Source of the DNA: Desertibacillus haloalkaliphilus | GTDB lineage: Bacteria; Bacillota; Bacilli; Bacillales; KJ1-10-99 | Direction of reading: 5' to 3' | DNA: 64,000 nucleotides | Assembly (NCBI RefSeq): GCF_019039105.1 | Contig: NZ_JAHPIV010000011.1 | Span: 1-64,000, forward strand | In this document: in pieces, positions 30,877 to 40,779 of the stretch | How the letters are laid out: the number at the start of each line of letters is the position of its first letter | Position numbering within the stretch: the first letter of the stretch is position 1 | Notes under the pieces: model-generated | Databases searched by the model: none | What the model saw: the letters and a program-made list of their open reading frames with translations, nothing else | What the model was told of the DNA's origin: nothing | Translations under genes and position numbers: made by a program

Positions 30877-33800
30877 GTGAAAAAAATCTATACAGGTCCA
30901 TTTGGGCCAAGTGCGAGAAATGTGTGGGTCGATCAAGCGATTAAGCGGATTCAGCAAGGAGAAGGCGAGTCGTTTTTATTTATTTTGCCAACGGCTCAAT
31001 TATTAAAAGACGTTCGTGAAACGCTTCTACAAGCAACTGGAGCAATGCCGGGCGTGCATTTACTCAGTTTTGATGATATTGCCAACGACCTTGTCAAAAC
31101 GTGTGACCCGACCGCTTATCCATTGACATCGTTTGAACTGCAACGCATCTATGAAAACCTTGTTGAAAAGTATGCCGATCACCCGGATGTACAAGCTCTT
31201 TATAAAAATTATCATTTAACAGGCGTGAAACGTTCGATTGTCCATGCGATAGGGGAACTGAAACGCTCAGGCCTCACCATTGCAGATGCGAACAAACTGT
31301 TAGAACATGATGATATTGATCGCTTACAAAAAGCGTTACTGTTTTTATTTGTTCATTCCGAAGAAGCAATCCGTAACGTTAACCAAATGAATGACCTAAC
31401 AGGAATGTCAACGGAGGCGCGCTTAAATCATGCTGCCGCCGTGTTGGAGTCGAAAAACGTCCCAACGTGGGTTGAGCAAATCGATACGATTTGGATCGAC
31501 CATTTTACTGATTTTACTCCCTTACAGTTACGGCTGTTACACGCCTTAATTGACCGAGATCACGTTAAGAACGTTGGGATCTATATCCCTTATTATCCAT
31601 CGTTATATGAACAGTTGCCGGAGTTTAATGAACGGTTTGAGAACAACCTTAACGCTCTTGTTCGTCATGGCTTAACCCATGAGTCGTTCGCTCAGCAATC
31701 GCAACAAGCGATCCATCAACAGGTAGCAAGTGATTGGGGAGTGGAGCCAACAAAGACAGTTACAAGCTCGAATCAGGCGATTAATTCCTTAAATGAGCAG
31801 CTTTTTACAAAGGACGTATCACTCGTCGATTCGGATGCAATTGACGTGATTCCTTGTGCCTCGATCAAAAAAGAGGTGGAGATCGTAGCTAAAGAAATGA
31901 AACAAGAATTAATAGACAATCCAGACTTAACCCCACGTGACCTTGCGATTGTCGCCCGCGATGTTGAGCGGTATGAATCGTATCTTGTTGAGCGCTTTGA
32001 GCAAGAAAACCTTCCGCTGCAACGAGCGATTACCGTTTCGCTTCAGCAAACACCTGTTGTGAAGCAAGTATTATCGCTATTACAGCTAGAGCAAACGGAC
32101 TGGAACCGGGATGATTTAATTAAGGTGTTTGAAGGGGATTACATTCATTGGGAAAATCAACCACCTGCGCATGTGATTGCTTGGATAAAAGAGCAAGGGA
32201 TCATGAGTGGCAAAGAAAAGTGGTTATTATTTGCCGAGCGCCAGCTTACGTTTTTGGAGCAACAGCTTGAAGAGGCCGATCAAAACGAAGAGCGTAAAAA
32301 ACAAGCGCTTGCTTATCAGCTTGAGGAAACGAAGCGCCTGCGTTTGTGGTTAGAAGAAGTAGCTGAGAAGACAGCACAATTTCCACGTCAAGCAAGCTTT
32401 AAGACGTATATAGAGAATGTCGATCAATGGTTGGGGCATTTACATATCAAGAAAGCGATTGTCATTCACCTACGCAATGGGAGCTACAGTCATGAACGTT
32501 TAAAACGCGATCTTGATAGTTTTGAGAAGATAAAAGAAAGTCTGCAGCAGCTTCGAATATCGGTGGCCCGTCTCGGAGAAAACGAGCGTCAGTTAACGTT
32601 TTCTGATTTTATTTATGCATGGACCAATGGCTGGAAGGCGGAACGAATGGTGCTAAAGAAAGGTCATCGAAATGGGATTGCTGTTCTCGACCCATCTTCG
32701 ATCCGTGGACTAGAGTACCATTCGGTCTATGTTCTTGGTTGCAATGACGGTGTATTTCCGATGCATCATAGTGAGCAATGGCTCTTAGATGATACTGATC
32801 GCCGGAAGTTAAAAAGCTATTGCACGATTTCTTCTACCCATTTTCAAAATGAAATGGAACAGGTTTTTTTCTTAATGACGATGGCAGTACCACAAAACAA
32901 GCTCACATTTACGTATGTGTCACCAGAAATTGAAGAAAAGGTTCTACTCTCACCGTTTGTTGAAGAGGTGACCAAGCGCCTAGATCGTACAGCGGAAACG
33001 ACTGAACGTCAAAAAGAAGCGCTCAGCAAGCGGCCTTATCCAGGCAACGAAAACAGAATCTCATCTGTTAAAGATTATCAACTATGGTTGTTAAATAAAG
33101 GGAAGGAAGAGGCGGATGCCAACGTGCATCTGTATCATGAGCAATGGCTCTCGCGCCCACTGTTTACCCACATGCTCGATGCGGTTGCCGTTGAGCATGA
33201 GCGAACATTTGGTAGGTTCTATTCACAATGGGAAGGGGCGATCAAAGATGAGGCTGCGGTGGCAAAGATTCGCTCACTTTATTCAGAAGAACGACGCTTT
33301 AGTGTCTCACAGCTCAATGAGTATATCAATAGCCCGCTGACCTTCTTTTTTAATCGTGTACTTGGTGTGAATCCAGTCGAGGAGAGAGAGCTTGAAGTCT
33401 CGAAGCTTGATAAAGGAAATATTATTCACGAAACGTTGAGGCGGTTTTATGAACAATACCGTGGTCAAAAGCTAAATAGTGCTGAACTAGAGTCCTATCA
33501 ACAAGTGTTATCAGCGATTTTCCGAGAGGAAGCGACTCAGTTTGCTAGTGAGACGATCTATGAACAATCACAGCTTTGGCAGCTTGAAGTCGATCGGCTT
33601 GATCGTGAATTACAAGCATGGCTAAAAAATGATATAAATTGTAATCGTGGCGCGTTAACGCCATCTTATTTAGAGCTTTCCTTTGGGTTGCCGGTTTCAG
33701 CGGATGACCAAATCGATCCTCAGTCAAGTACCGAAGAGATTGTCGTTCCGTTGCCAGAAGGAGCGGTACGTTTATATGGGAAGATTGATCGTATTGATTG

Positions 33801-34272
33801 TGATGAGGAAGGTCACTTTACGATTTTCGATTACAAATCAAGTCTTGGGAGTGCCCAAAACTACAAGGAGCTTTATAAAGGGGTCTATAACTATCAATTG
33901 CCGATCTATTTAGCGGCGATGAAACAATGGCTGACAGAAGAGAGACAGCAAGAAGCAGTCATTGTCGGTGGTACGTTTTACAGCACTCGAAAGAAGGATA
34001 AATTTAAGCAGGTCGGCATCTGGTCCAAACCATTGAAGAAGATGAGCGGATTAGGGAGCAATCAGAAAAAAGGCTTTTATGAACCGATCGAGGAGCAAAT
34101 CAATGAAGACTTAGCGGCGGTGGCTGACGCGCTTTCACGTTTGCGTGCGGGTGAGTTTTTCTTAACCTCGAAACAAAAGCCGAATGATTTTTATGGTGAT
34201 AATGCTGTGTTCCGCTACAACGAGGTAGCTGTTCGTTCAAAAGATAAGCAGCAGGATAAGGAGGAGAGATAA
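30877..34272 (+). CDS. addB: AddB-like helicase-nuclease subunit without Fe-S cysteines
   Basis: A 1131-residue AddB-type subunit with an inactivated helicase fold and a C-terminal RecB-type nuclease. The nuclease motifs are GKIDRIDCDEEG, FTIFDYKSSLG and NYQLPIYLAAM. Two departures from Bacillus subtilis AddB are visible: the N-terminus reads YTGPFGPSARN where a Walker A loop is expected, and the C-terminal tail has no cysteine. The segment that normally carries the first cluster Cys reads EYINSPLTFFF. The start GTG 30877 fits AAAGGAGAG. The gene abuts its partner with no gap. It may form a complex processing double-strand breaks at Chi-like sites. Confidence 0.8.
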   Translation: MKKIYTGPFGPSARNVWVDQAIKRIQQGEGESFLFILPTAQLLKDVRETLLQATGAMPGVHLLSFDDIANDLVKTCDPTAYPLTSFELQRIYENLVEKYADHPDVQALYKNYHLTGVKRSIVHAIGELKRSGLTIADANKLLEHDDIDRLQKALLFLFVHSEEAIRNVNQMNDLTGMSTEARLNHAAAVLESKNVPTWVEQIDTIWIDHFTDFTPLQLRLLHALIDRDHVKNVGIYIPYYPSLYEQLPEFNERFENNLNALVRHGLTHESFAQQSQQAIHQQVASDWGVEPTKTVTSSNQAINSLNEQLFTKDVSLVDSDAIDVIPCASIKKEVEIVAKEMKQELIDNPDLTPRDLAIVARDVERYESYLVERFEQENLPLQRAITVSLQQTPVVKQVLSLLQLEQTDWNRDDLIKVFEGDYIHWENQPPAHVIAWIKEQGIMSGKEKWLLFAERQLTFLEQQLEEADQNEERKKQALAYQLEETKRLRLWLEEVAEKTAQFPRQASFKTYIENVDQWLGHLHIKKAIVIHLRNGSYSHERLKRDLDSFEKIKESLQQLRISVARLGENERQLTFSDFIYAWTNGWKAERMVLKKGHRNGIAVLDPSSIRGLEYHSVYVLGCNDGVFPMHHSEQWLLDDTDRRKLKSYCTISSTHFQNEMEQVFFLMTMAVPQNKLTFTYVSPEIEEKVLLSPFVEEVTKRLDRTAETTERQKEALSKRPYPGNENRISSVKDYQLWLLNKGKEEADANVHLYHEQWLSRPLFTHMLDAVAVEHERTFGRFYSQWEGAIKDEAAVAKIRSLYSEERRFSVSQLNEYINSPLTFFFNRVLGVNPVEERELEVSKLDKGNIIHETLRRFYEQYRGQKLNSAELESYQQVLSAIFREEATQFASETIYEQSQLWQLEVDRLDRELQAWLKNDINCNRGALTPSYLELSFGLPVSADDQIDPQSSTEEIVVPLPEGAVRLYGKIDRIDCDEEGHFTIFDYKSSLGSAQNYKELYKGVYNYQLPIYLAAMKQWLTEERQQEAVIVGGTFYSTRKKDKFKQVGIWSKPLKKMSGLGSNQKKGFYEPIEEQINEDLAAVADALSRLRAGEFFLTSKQKPNDFYGDNAVFRYNEVAVRSKDKQQDKEER

Positions 34273-37200
34273 ATGGAGGTCAATTTTACAATTGAGCGTG
34301 ATCCGAAGCCATTTGCAGGCCAACAACGAGCGATTGAGACGTTAGATCGGAGCTTGCTCGTCTCAGCAGGTGCGGGTTCAGGGAAAACATGGGTGTTAAC
34401 TGAACGGTATCTTGAAATTTTGAGTAAAGGGTATCGACCATCACAAATTGTAGCGATTACGTTTACGGAAAAAGCTGCTGGTGAGATGAAAACTCGGATT
34501 CGCTCGGCGATCCAAAAGATGATCAACAAAGCATCAGATGATCATGAAAAGCTGTATTGGGAGCAGTGCGAGCGCGAAGTCAAACATAGCATCGTCACGA
34601 CGATTCATGGATTTTGTTCAAGAGTGCTACGGACAAACCCGGTTGAGATTGGATTAGACCCATTTTTTAACGTCCTTGATGGTACAGAGGCCAAGCTGTT
34701 GCTTCGTGATGTGACCTGGCAAACAGTAAGAGATTATATGGAAGAGGGCAAGGAAGGGGCGGCGCGCTTATATAAGCAATTCCCGGACACCGAAGAGTTA
34801 GTGGGTGTCGTTTCTGCGATCTATACGAACTTGCGCACACTAAATCAAACACCACAGGACATGCTTGCCACAACAGAGCGAGAGCTTGCCAAAAGACAGG
34901 AAAATTTTACAGAGGCGCTTGACCGCTTAATCACTCATACGGAAAAGATGAATGAAGTATTTGCTGATATCAAAGCGAAAGCGAAAAAGCCAGCAGCATA
35001 CTTTGAAAAATATGAGCGTTGGATGGCTCATTTTCAGGAGGCTATCCCACTTTTGAGAGCAAGTGACGCAGTGATGAATGAGGAAATCAGTGCTAAGTTT
35101 GAAGCAATGGAAGCAAGCAAATGGAGGAAAAGTGGGACGGAGCAATTTAAAGAAATGACAGATATGCTCAGGGAGGAATATCTGCCAGACTTGAGCAACT
35201 TATTTATTTCCGAAGAGTATGTGCCCCTTCTTCGTAGTTTAGCAACCTTGATTGGTATCACCGATCGGAATTATCGGCAGGCCAAAGAAAAGCGTCAGTC
35301 GGTTGACTTTAATGACTTAGAGACGTTAGCTGCCAAATTGTTAGCCAAACAACCGTCGGTGAGGAACAAGTGGCAGCAACGCCTTGAATTTCTAATGGTT
35401 GATGAATTTCAAGATACGAATGCACTGCAAAAGTCGATTATTGATCATTTAACAGCGCAGGGGGACAAGGTCAAGTTATTTGTCGTTGGTGATGGGAAGC
35501 AATCGATTTATAAATTTCGCGGCGCAGATGTCCAAGTGTTTTATGATATTGAAAAGGAAATTGTCGCTAAAGGTGGCGAAACAGTTTCACTTGCGATGAA
35601 TTTTCGGACACAGTCACCTGTGATTGCCTATATTAATTCACTATTTGCAGAATTAATGGAAACCAAAGACCATCCATCATCGTCATATGCGACGGTTTAC
35701 GAAGCGTTAGAAGCGCACCGTCAAGTGGAACGTGAGGATCAAGCGATTGAAATGATCGTCACAACAGAAGAAGGTGAAGAGCACACGGAAAAAAAAGATG
35801 AGGATGTTCATTGGGTTGAGGTGGAAGCTGAAAGTCTCGCACGACGGATGAAACAAATCGTAACAGAAGGTGAGCGCGTCATTTGGGATAAAAATGATGA
35901 TGGCGAGGAAGCCCCACGCTCAGCTACATATGGTGATTTTGCTGTCTTGTTAGCTGCGCGTTCGCAGATGCATCTATACGAATCGGTTTTTCAAGACTAC
36001 CAGATTCCTTATGTCGTTGTTGGGGGACGCTCCTTTTATCAAAAGCAGGAAATTCTTGATGTCGCCAATGTATTGAAGCTGATCCAAAATCAAGATGATG
36101 AGCTGGCGTTACTCGGGTTCTTACGATCTCCGTTTGTTCACGTAAAAGATACAACCTTGTTTTGGTTAACGCGCGGTCAGTCACTAACAAAAGCCTTTCA
36201 TCGCCTGAAAGAAAAACCGGCCGAGGTTGAAATGCGTGAATGGGAAAAATTCCAGCTTGCTCAACAATGGGTAAAGAAATGGTTGTTGTATCGTAATTCT
36301 GTGAGTATTCATGAGCTGTTAACGATGATTCTTGATGACACGGGTTACCTTGGGATGTTAATTGCTGGTTATCAAGGTGAACAAAAAGTGTCGAATGTCG
36401 AGAAACTCTTACAGTTGGCTCGAAGTCAATTTGATGAGCAGGGGAAACTACTTTACGATTTGGTTCATTATATCGATCTCATGCAAGCTGAAGGAATCCA
36501 GGAAGAAGAGGCATCTGTTGTTGAAGATCGCGGTGATGCGGTCGTGATCATGTCGATACACAGTTCAAAAGGGCTAGAGTTCCCGATTGTCTGCATTCCA
36601 GAGATGAAAAAAGATTTTTTGAAAAAAGGAGGCTCATCGGAACGTACCTACTTTCACCCGGACAAAGGGCTTGGTTTAAAATTAATCGATACCAATTATG
36701 GGAATGGGTTTCACGAAGAATTACGAACAATCGAACAACAAAAAGAAACTGAAGAAGCCAAACGGTTACTTTATGTGGCGATGACTAGAGCACGGGATCA
36801 TCTCATTCTCGTCGGATCAAAAATCTCAAAAGGTACAAAAGATACGTGGTTAACCTGGACCTTACATCACCTTGGTTTTGAAGACTTTGATTGTCTGAAT
36901 GACCAAAGAGACGACTGTGAACAGCTCCGAATGATCCATGCAAGCGAGTTGCCTGCCTATGATAAAGGACATCTAGCGAAAACAACGACGTGGCAAACAT
37001 GGTTAAACTCAGATCACGTGACGGACAAAGACCTGCCAGAGCTCCCGTTATTACCAAGAGGTGAAGATTATCGATGGAATGATCCGCTTCAGCAAAGAAA
37101 TGAGCTGCCAACTTTGTCGGCATCAGCGATGATGCTGTTTGAACGTTGCCCCCGCTATTTTTATTTACAATATATCGAGGGGATGTACGGGTTAGATGCG

Positions 37201-37857
37201 TTGCTAGGTGAAGATGATGATCAAGAACGTGCTGGCTTTTTAAGCGCTGTTGAGAGAGGAACGATCGTCCATCACTTAACCGAGCATGTCGGTGCCGAAG
37301 ACTTAGAAACCATTGATTGGTACGATTTGATTGAAGAGCAAGTCCTTCAAGTTGTTCAAGAACCAGAGGTCACACTTTGTGATGAGGATCGCAAGCTTTT
37401 AACCTCATATATGAAGTCGTATGAATCATTTATGAGTCAGATAGGTGATGCATCGTATGAGAATGAAAAAACATTATACCTGTTATGGGACGATCAACCG
37501 CTTTATGGTCAAGTCGATCGTATTCAATATCATGACGATGGTACAGTTTCCATTTACGACTTTAAAACGAATAAAATAACAGAAACAAGGTCGGTCGGAA
37601 AAGTTGTTCAACCGTATTTGTTACAAGGCTATTTTTACACTGAATTAGTTGAACAGGTCCTAAAAAAAGACGTCGTCAAGATGGAGTTTGTGTTCCTTCA
37701 TTCTGGAGAATCGTATGCGATTAGTCTCGATCAAAAAAGCCGAGCAGAAGCACGGCAGAAAATCACAGATATTATTTCATATGTACAGCAACATCACAAC
37801 ATCGAAGACTATCGCTGCTGTACAAACCCAAGCTGTGCTTGTAAACTGATCGATTAA
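34273..37857 (+). CDS. addA: AddA-like UvrD-family helicase-nuclease subunit
   Basis: A 1194-residue superfamily 1 helicase plus nuclease. Helicase motifs: Q-motif AGQQRAIET, Walker A AGAGSGKT (about 32-39), Walker B MVDEFQDT, VGDGKQSIYKFRGAD, NFRTQ, IHSSKGLEFP, LLYVAMTRARDH. The C-terminal RecB-type nuclease has GQVDRIQ and IYDFKTNK and is flanked by Cys959 (LFERCPRYFY) and a terminal CCTNPSCAC cluster (Cys1182, 1183, 1188, 1190), like the iron-staple layout usually found in AddB. AAGGAGGAG precedes the ATG. It is co-transcribed with the AddB-like gene and ends at a strong terminator. Confidence 0.88.
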   Translation: MEVNFTIERDPKPFAGQQRAIETLDRSLLVSAGAGSGKTWVLTERYLEILSKGYRPSQIVAITFTEKAAGEMKTRIRSAIQKMINKASDDHEKLYWEQCEREVKHSIVTTIHGFCSRVLRTNPVEIGLDPFFNVLDGTEAKLLLRDVTWQTVRDYMEEGKEGAARLYKQFPDTEELVGVVSAIYTNLRTLNQTPQDMLATTERELAKRQENFTEALDRLITHTEKMNEVFADIKAKAKKPAAYFEKYERWMAHFQEAIPLLRASDAVMNEEISAKFEAMEASKWRKSGTEQFKEMTDMLREEYLPDLSNLFISEEYVPLLRSLATLIGITDRNYRQAKEKRQSVDFNDLETLAAKLLAKQPSVRNKWQQRLEFLMVDEFQDTNALQKSIIDHLTAQGDKVKLFVVGDGKQSIYKFRGADVQVFYDIEKEIVAKGGETVSLAMNFRTQSPVIAYINSLFAELMETKDHPSSSYATVYEALEAHRQVEREDQAIEMIVTTEEGEEHTEKKDEDVHWVEVEAESLARRMKQIVTEGERVIWDKNDDGEEAPRSATYGDFAVLLAARSQMHLYESVFQDYQIPYVVVGGRSFYQKQEILDVANVLKLIQNQDDELALLGFLRSPFVHVKDTTLFWLTRGQSLTKAFHRLKEKPAEVEMREWEKFQLAQQWVKKWLLYRNSVSIHELLTMILDDTGYLGMLIAGYQGEQKVSNVEKLLQLARSQFDEQGKLLYDLVHYIDLMQAEGIQEEEASVVEDRGDAVVIMSIHSSKGLEFPIVCIPEMKKDFLKKGGSSERTYFHPDKGLGLKLIDTNYGNGFHEELRTIEQQKETEEAKRLLYVAMTRARDHLILVGSKISKGTKDTWLTWTLHHLGFEDFDCLNDQRDDCEQLRMIHASELPAYDKGHLAKTTTWQTWLNSDHVTDKDLPELPLLPRGEDYRWNDPLQQRNELPTLSASAMMLFERCPRYFYLQYIEGMYGLDALLGEDDDQERAGFLSAVERGTIVHHLTEHVGAEDLETIDWYDLIEEQVLQVVQEPEVTLCDEDRKLLTSYMKSYESFMSQIGDASYENEKTLYLLWDDQPLYGQVDRIQYHDDGTVSIYDFKTNKITETRSVGKVVQPYLLQGYFYTELVEQVLKKDVVKMEFVFLHSGESYAISLDQKSRAEARQKITDIISYVQQHHNIEDYRCCTNPSCACKLID

Positions 37858-37871
37858 TCGATCTTGATAAT

Positions 37872-37918
37872 AAAGGGGTGTCTGAGACGGGTGATTTTAC
37901 CCTTCAGACACCCCTTTT
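37872..37918 (+). terminator. terminator of AddAB-like operon
   Basis: A 14-bp perfect stem (AAAGGGGTGTCTGA, 37872-37885; TCAGACACCCCTTT, 37904-37917) continues into a short T-run. Confidence 0.9.
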
Positions 37919-38021
37919 GCATGCGAATACAAGGAAAGGTAACCATTTTACATAAAATGTAAAATGGAGGAAAAGATAGGTGTAGACAAGAGAAAAAGAG
38001 TATAAAGGAGCCGGATGAGGG

Positions 38022-38579
38022 ATGAAAAAACAAAAACAGCATATCGCTATTATGACTTTGGTTATTTTAATTAATTGCTTGAAATGTACATGGAGGCACA
38101 TTCCAAGGTTTTCAAGCAGCCTCGCTTATGTGAGCTTTTTTAACGCAGGTTATTATTACCTGTGTAAACGTCATCTCCTATGGGAGTTTTCACCTAAGGG
38201 GTTCGATTGGAGGGTTTTACGAGCGGCTCATACCTTTTTGATAACTCCATTACTTGTACTCGCCTGTTTAACTCGTTTTCCTGATTCGCTTACACAGCAA
38301 GTGACCCATCTCTTGAAATGGGTGTCATTATCAACGGTGGCTGAATACATTGCTTATAAAAATCACCTCATTAGGTTTAATCATGGCTGGAACTTTCTTT
38401 GGTCTAGTCTCATTTATTTAAAAATGTATACCTACAGTTACTTACATACGAAACGCCCATTGTTGACATGGGGGTTGTCGTTCTTATCGATGATCTTTTT
38501 TATGGCATATTTTAACGTACCAGTTGAAGAAAAAAGGTTAGTAAAAGGCCCCTTATTCCGGTGGTTACCATTGCGCTAG
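38022..38579 (+). CDS. CBO0543-like membrane protein
   Basis: A 185-residue protein with about four to five hydrophobic segments (LRAAHTFLITPLLVLACLT, LLKWVSLSTVAEYIAY, LLTWGLSFLSMIFFMAYF) and many basic loops. The topology resembles the CBO0543 family of small Bacillus membrane proteins; this is a tentative assignment by general pattern. A GAGGG directly before the ATG is only a moderate ribosome binding site. It lies between two terminators, so it is a monocistronic unit. Function unknown. Confidence 0.6.
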   Translation: MKKQKQHIAIMTLVILINCLKCTWRHIPRFSSSLAYVSFFNAGYYYLCKRHLLWEFSPKGFDWRVLRAAHTFLITPLLVLACLTRFPDSLTQQVTHLLKWVSLSTVAEYIAYKNHLIRFNHGWNFLWSSLIYLKMYTYSYLHTKRPLLTWGLSFLSMIFFMAYFNVPVEEKRLVKGPLFRWLPLR

Positions 38580-38591
38580 CTACGAAGCTAG

Positions 38592-38624
38592 GGTGTCCTA
38601 TTAGAATGAATCGATTAGGACACC
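38592..38624. terminator. hairpin between convergent genes
   Basis: GGTGTCCTA (38592-38600) pairs with TAGGACACC (38616-38624). It separates the plus-strand 38022 gene from the minus-strand EamA gene. Confidence 0.75.
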
Positions 38625-38639
38625 AAAATTAGGTTCCAG

Positions 38640-39560
38640 TTAGCGGTCCAAAGCTTTCTTGCCTACCACTTGCTGGGGTGAGGAAGCTGCATGTTCTTTC
38701 GTAGATAAGTATACCCCACCAATGACGAGAACGCCGCCGATCAGTTGAATCACCGTTACTGTTTCCCCTAAGAACACAACCGCACCAACAATTGTAAAGA
38801 CAGGCAGTAAATTTAAGAAAATCGAAGCTCTCGATGGACCAATGGCTGCCACCCCTTTGTTCCAAAAGAGTAAAGCGATAACGGATGGGAAGATCCCCAA
38901 ATAGAGCAATCCGAGAATGAGTGTAGGTTCAAGTAATGAAATGAGCCCATCACGCCACTCATATAACGCAAACGGAAATAAAACGACGATTGCAATCGCA
39001 ATCATCACTGTAAGGCTAGCGTATAACGGATACTTATGACCGTGTTGCTTCACGAGTAATGAATAAATGGCCCAAGCAATGACCGCGATCAAGACAAGCA
39101 GGTCTCCGCGATTAAATTGAATGGCCAGCAGTGCTTGCCACGAGCCTTCGGTAATCACCCATATCGCACCAAGCAACGAAAGGAACACGCCAACATATTG
39201 GAGACGATGTAACTGTTCTTTTAAAATAAAAATCGCGAGCAGCACAGTAAAAACTGGTGTTGTAGCTTCTACAATCGCAACATTCGTCGACGTTGTATAT
39301 TGTAATGAAGAATATAAAAACACATTAAATAAGACAATACCTGTCATCGCTTGACCGACAATGGGTTTCCACTCTTTTTTCAAAACAGTGTGGTTGTTTT
39401 TAAGTTGGTAAAAGCTGAGTGGCAAAAGAATCATGAAGGCAATAACACAACGAATGAACGTAATCGTTACGGGTGGTAGATCGTTAATTGCTTTTCCGAC
39501 AAGGATATTCCCTGAAAACAAAACCATCGTGATGGTCAGTAGTAGATATGCCCGTACCAT
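38640..39560 (-). CDS. EamA-family (DMT) transporter
   Basis: A 306-residue transporter with ten hydrophobic segments in two EamA repeats. Repeat one spans about 5-135 (ending VGVFLSLLGAIWVITEG), repeat two about 150-290 (ending LIGGVLVIGGVYLSTKE). The conserved FIRCVIAFMILLPL and TTPVFTVLLAIFILKEQ patterns are present. DMT exporters of this type move amino acids or other small metabolites across the membrane; the substrate is unknown. GAGGTG lies 5 nt before the ATG. It is unrelated in regulation to the second EamA gene at 44357. Confidence 0.9.
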   Translation of the reverse strand: MVRAYLLLTITMVLFSGNILVGKAINDLPPVTITFIRCVIAFMILLPLSFYQLKNNHTVLKKEWKPIVGQAMTGIVLFNVFLYSSLQYTTSTNVAIVEATTPVFTVLLAIFILKEQLHRLQYVGVFLSLLGAIWVITEGSWQALLAIQFNRGDLLVLIAVIAWAIYSLLVKQHGHKYPLYASLTVMIAIAIVVLFPFALYEWRDGLISLLEPTLILGLLYLGIFPSVIALLFWNKGVAAIGPSRASIFLNLLPVFTIVGAVVFLGETVTVIQLIGGVLVIGGVYLSTKEHAASSPQQVVGKKALDR

Positions 39561-39735
39561 AGAATCACCTCGCTTTTCTAAGAGGCTATTGTAACACGTA
39601 GGCGTTGGTTATGCATGAGTGACGTCAGTGAAAGAAGGAAGTCTTCACACACAAACGAAAAAATAGATAGCTAGCTTCCTGAATTGACCAGCCTGTTACT
39701 TTTTCAGCAGTCTCCTCGTTTCGCGATATTTTTTT

Positions 39736-39763
39736 TTGAAATCACTTAAAATTCTGTTAAAAT
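39736..39763 (+). promoter_or_regulatory. promoter of crotonase gene
   Basis: TTGAAA (39736-39741) and TAAAAT (39758-39763) are spaced 16 bp, about 40 bp before the start codon. Confidence 0.55.
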
Positions 39764-39801
39764 GAAAAGAGTTCGTAGTTTCATTGTTTAGGAGGATGGA
39801 T

Positions 39802-40587
39802 ATGGAAAATAATCACGTAGTTTTATCAGTAGAAAATGGTGTTGGGATTGTAACGTTAAATCGTCCTGAGGTAGGAAATGCCCTCGATTTACAAATGGCA
39901 AAAGAACTAATGGAGGTTGCCCTTCAATGTTCAGATCGTGAAGATATTCGTGCCGTTGTCATTACTGGGGCCGGTAATAAGTTTTCTGTCGGTGGAGATC
40001 TAAAGAGCTTTGCGGCGCAAGGAGAAGACATTGGTTTTCATTTGAAAACGCTTACGTCTTATTTAAATCAGGCAATATCTACATTTGCACGCATGAACAA
40101 GCCTTTGATTGGAGCCGTTAATGGGACAGCTGCTGGTGCGGGAATGAGCTTGTCATGTGCATGTGATCTTGTTTATGCGTCTGATCAAGCGAATTTTGTG
40201 ATGGCATACAATCAAGTCGGCTTAACACCTGATGGATCGGGAAGTTATTATTTACCACGGCTAGTTGGTACGAGACGAGCGTTAGAGTTATTGTATACGA
40301 ATCGCAAATTACGTGCTGGTGAGGCATGTGAGTGGGGACTTGTTAATCAAGTGGTAGTCGATAATGAGCTTAAGGAAACCGTACTCGAGTTAGCCGCGAA
40401 GCTAGCCCAGGGTCCCGTTCATGCTTATGGTGCAACGCGACGATTGATCGCTCACTCACAGCAAGAGACACTAGAAGGGCAATTAGCGCTTGAGTCGGAG
40501 CAACTTGCAACAAGAGCAAACAGTGTAGAAGGACAAGAAGGGATAGCGGCGTTTATGGAAAAGCGAGCAGCGAAGTATGTGAAATAA
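39802..40587 (+). CDS. enoyl-CoA hydratase/isomerase (crotonase)
   Basis: A 261-residue crotonase-fold protein. The first oxyanion loop is AGNKFSVGGDLKSF and the second is NGTAAGAGMSLSCACDLVY. The segment NQVGLTPDGSGSYYLPRLVG follows the PaaG-like pattern, with Asp where classic hydratases have catalytic Glu. It may thus be an isomerase or 2-(1,2-epoxy)phenylacetyl-CoA-type enzyme rather than a standard beta-oxidation hydratase. The frame starts at TTG 39784, but AGGAGG fits the ATG at 39802. Single gene with its own promoter and terminator. It is not a MaoC-type PhaJ. Confidence 0.88.
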   Translation: MENNHVVLSVENGVGIVTLNRPEVGNALDLQMAKELMEVALQCSDREDIRAVVITGAGNKFSVGGDLKSFAAQGEDIGFHLKTLTSYLNQAISTFARMNKPLIGAVNGTAAGAGMSLSCACDLVYASDQANFVMAYNQVGLTPDGSGSYYLPRLVGTRRALELLYTNRKLRAGEACEWGLVNQVVVDNELKETVLELAAKLAQGPVHAYGATRRLIAHSQQETLEGQLALESEQLATRANSVEGQEGIAAFMEKRAAKYVK

Positions 40588-40603
40588 AAGAAGATGACGA
40601 GAG

Positions 40604-40645
40604 AGCAAGAAGGTGACAAAATTAGTTCACCTCTTGCTTTTTTTG
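40604..40645 (+). terminator. rho-independent terminator
   Basis: AGCAAGAAGGTGA (40604-40616) pairs with TTCACCTCTTGCT (40626-40638) with one mismatch, followed by seven T. Ends the crotonase transcript. Confidence 0.88.
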
Positions 40646-40700
40646 TTATTTCATGGTTAAGAATTGATAAAAAATTCTTCATTCAATCTACTTACTAGTA

Positions 40701-40752
40701 GTGACGAAAGCGATAAATTCTGTTACTATATAGATAATGATAATTATTATCA
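40701..40752 (+). promoter_or_regulatory. promoter with perfect Fur box
   Basis: GTGACG (40701-40706) and TACTAT (40724-40729), 17-bp spacing, are followed by TGATAAT-T-ATTATCA (40738-40752), an exact match to the Bacillus 7-1-7 Fur box, placed over the transcription start. Confidence 0.85.
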
Positions 40753-40779
40753 ACGATCTGATGTAAAGAGGTGTGGATC

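Noticed and set aside
39802-40587. PhaJ monomer-supplying hydratase for PHA
   Set aside because: The protein is a crotonase, not a MaoC/hotdog (R)-hydratase, and lies 32 kb from phaC.
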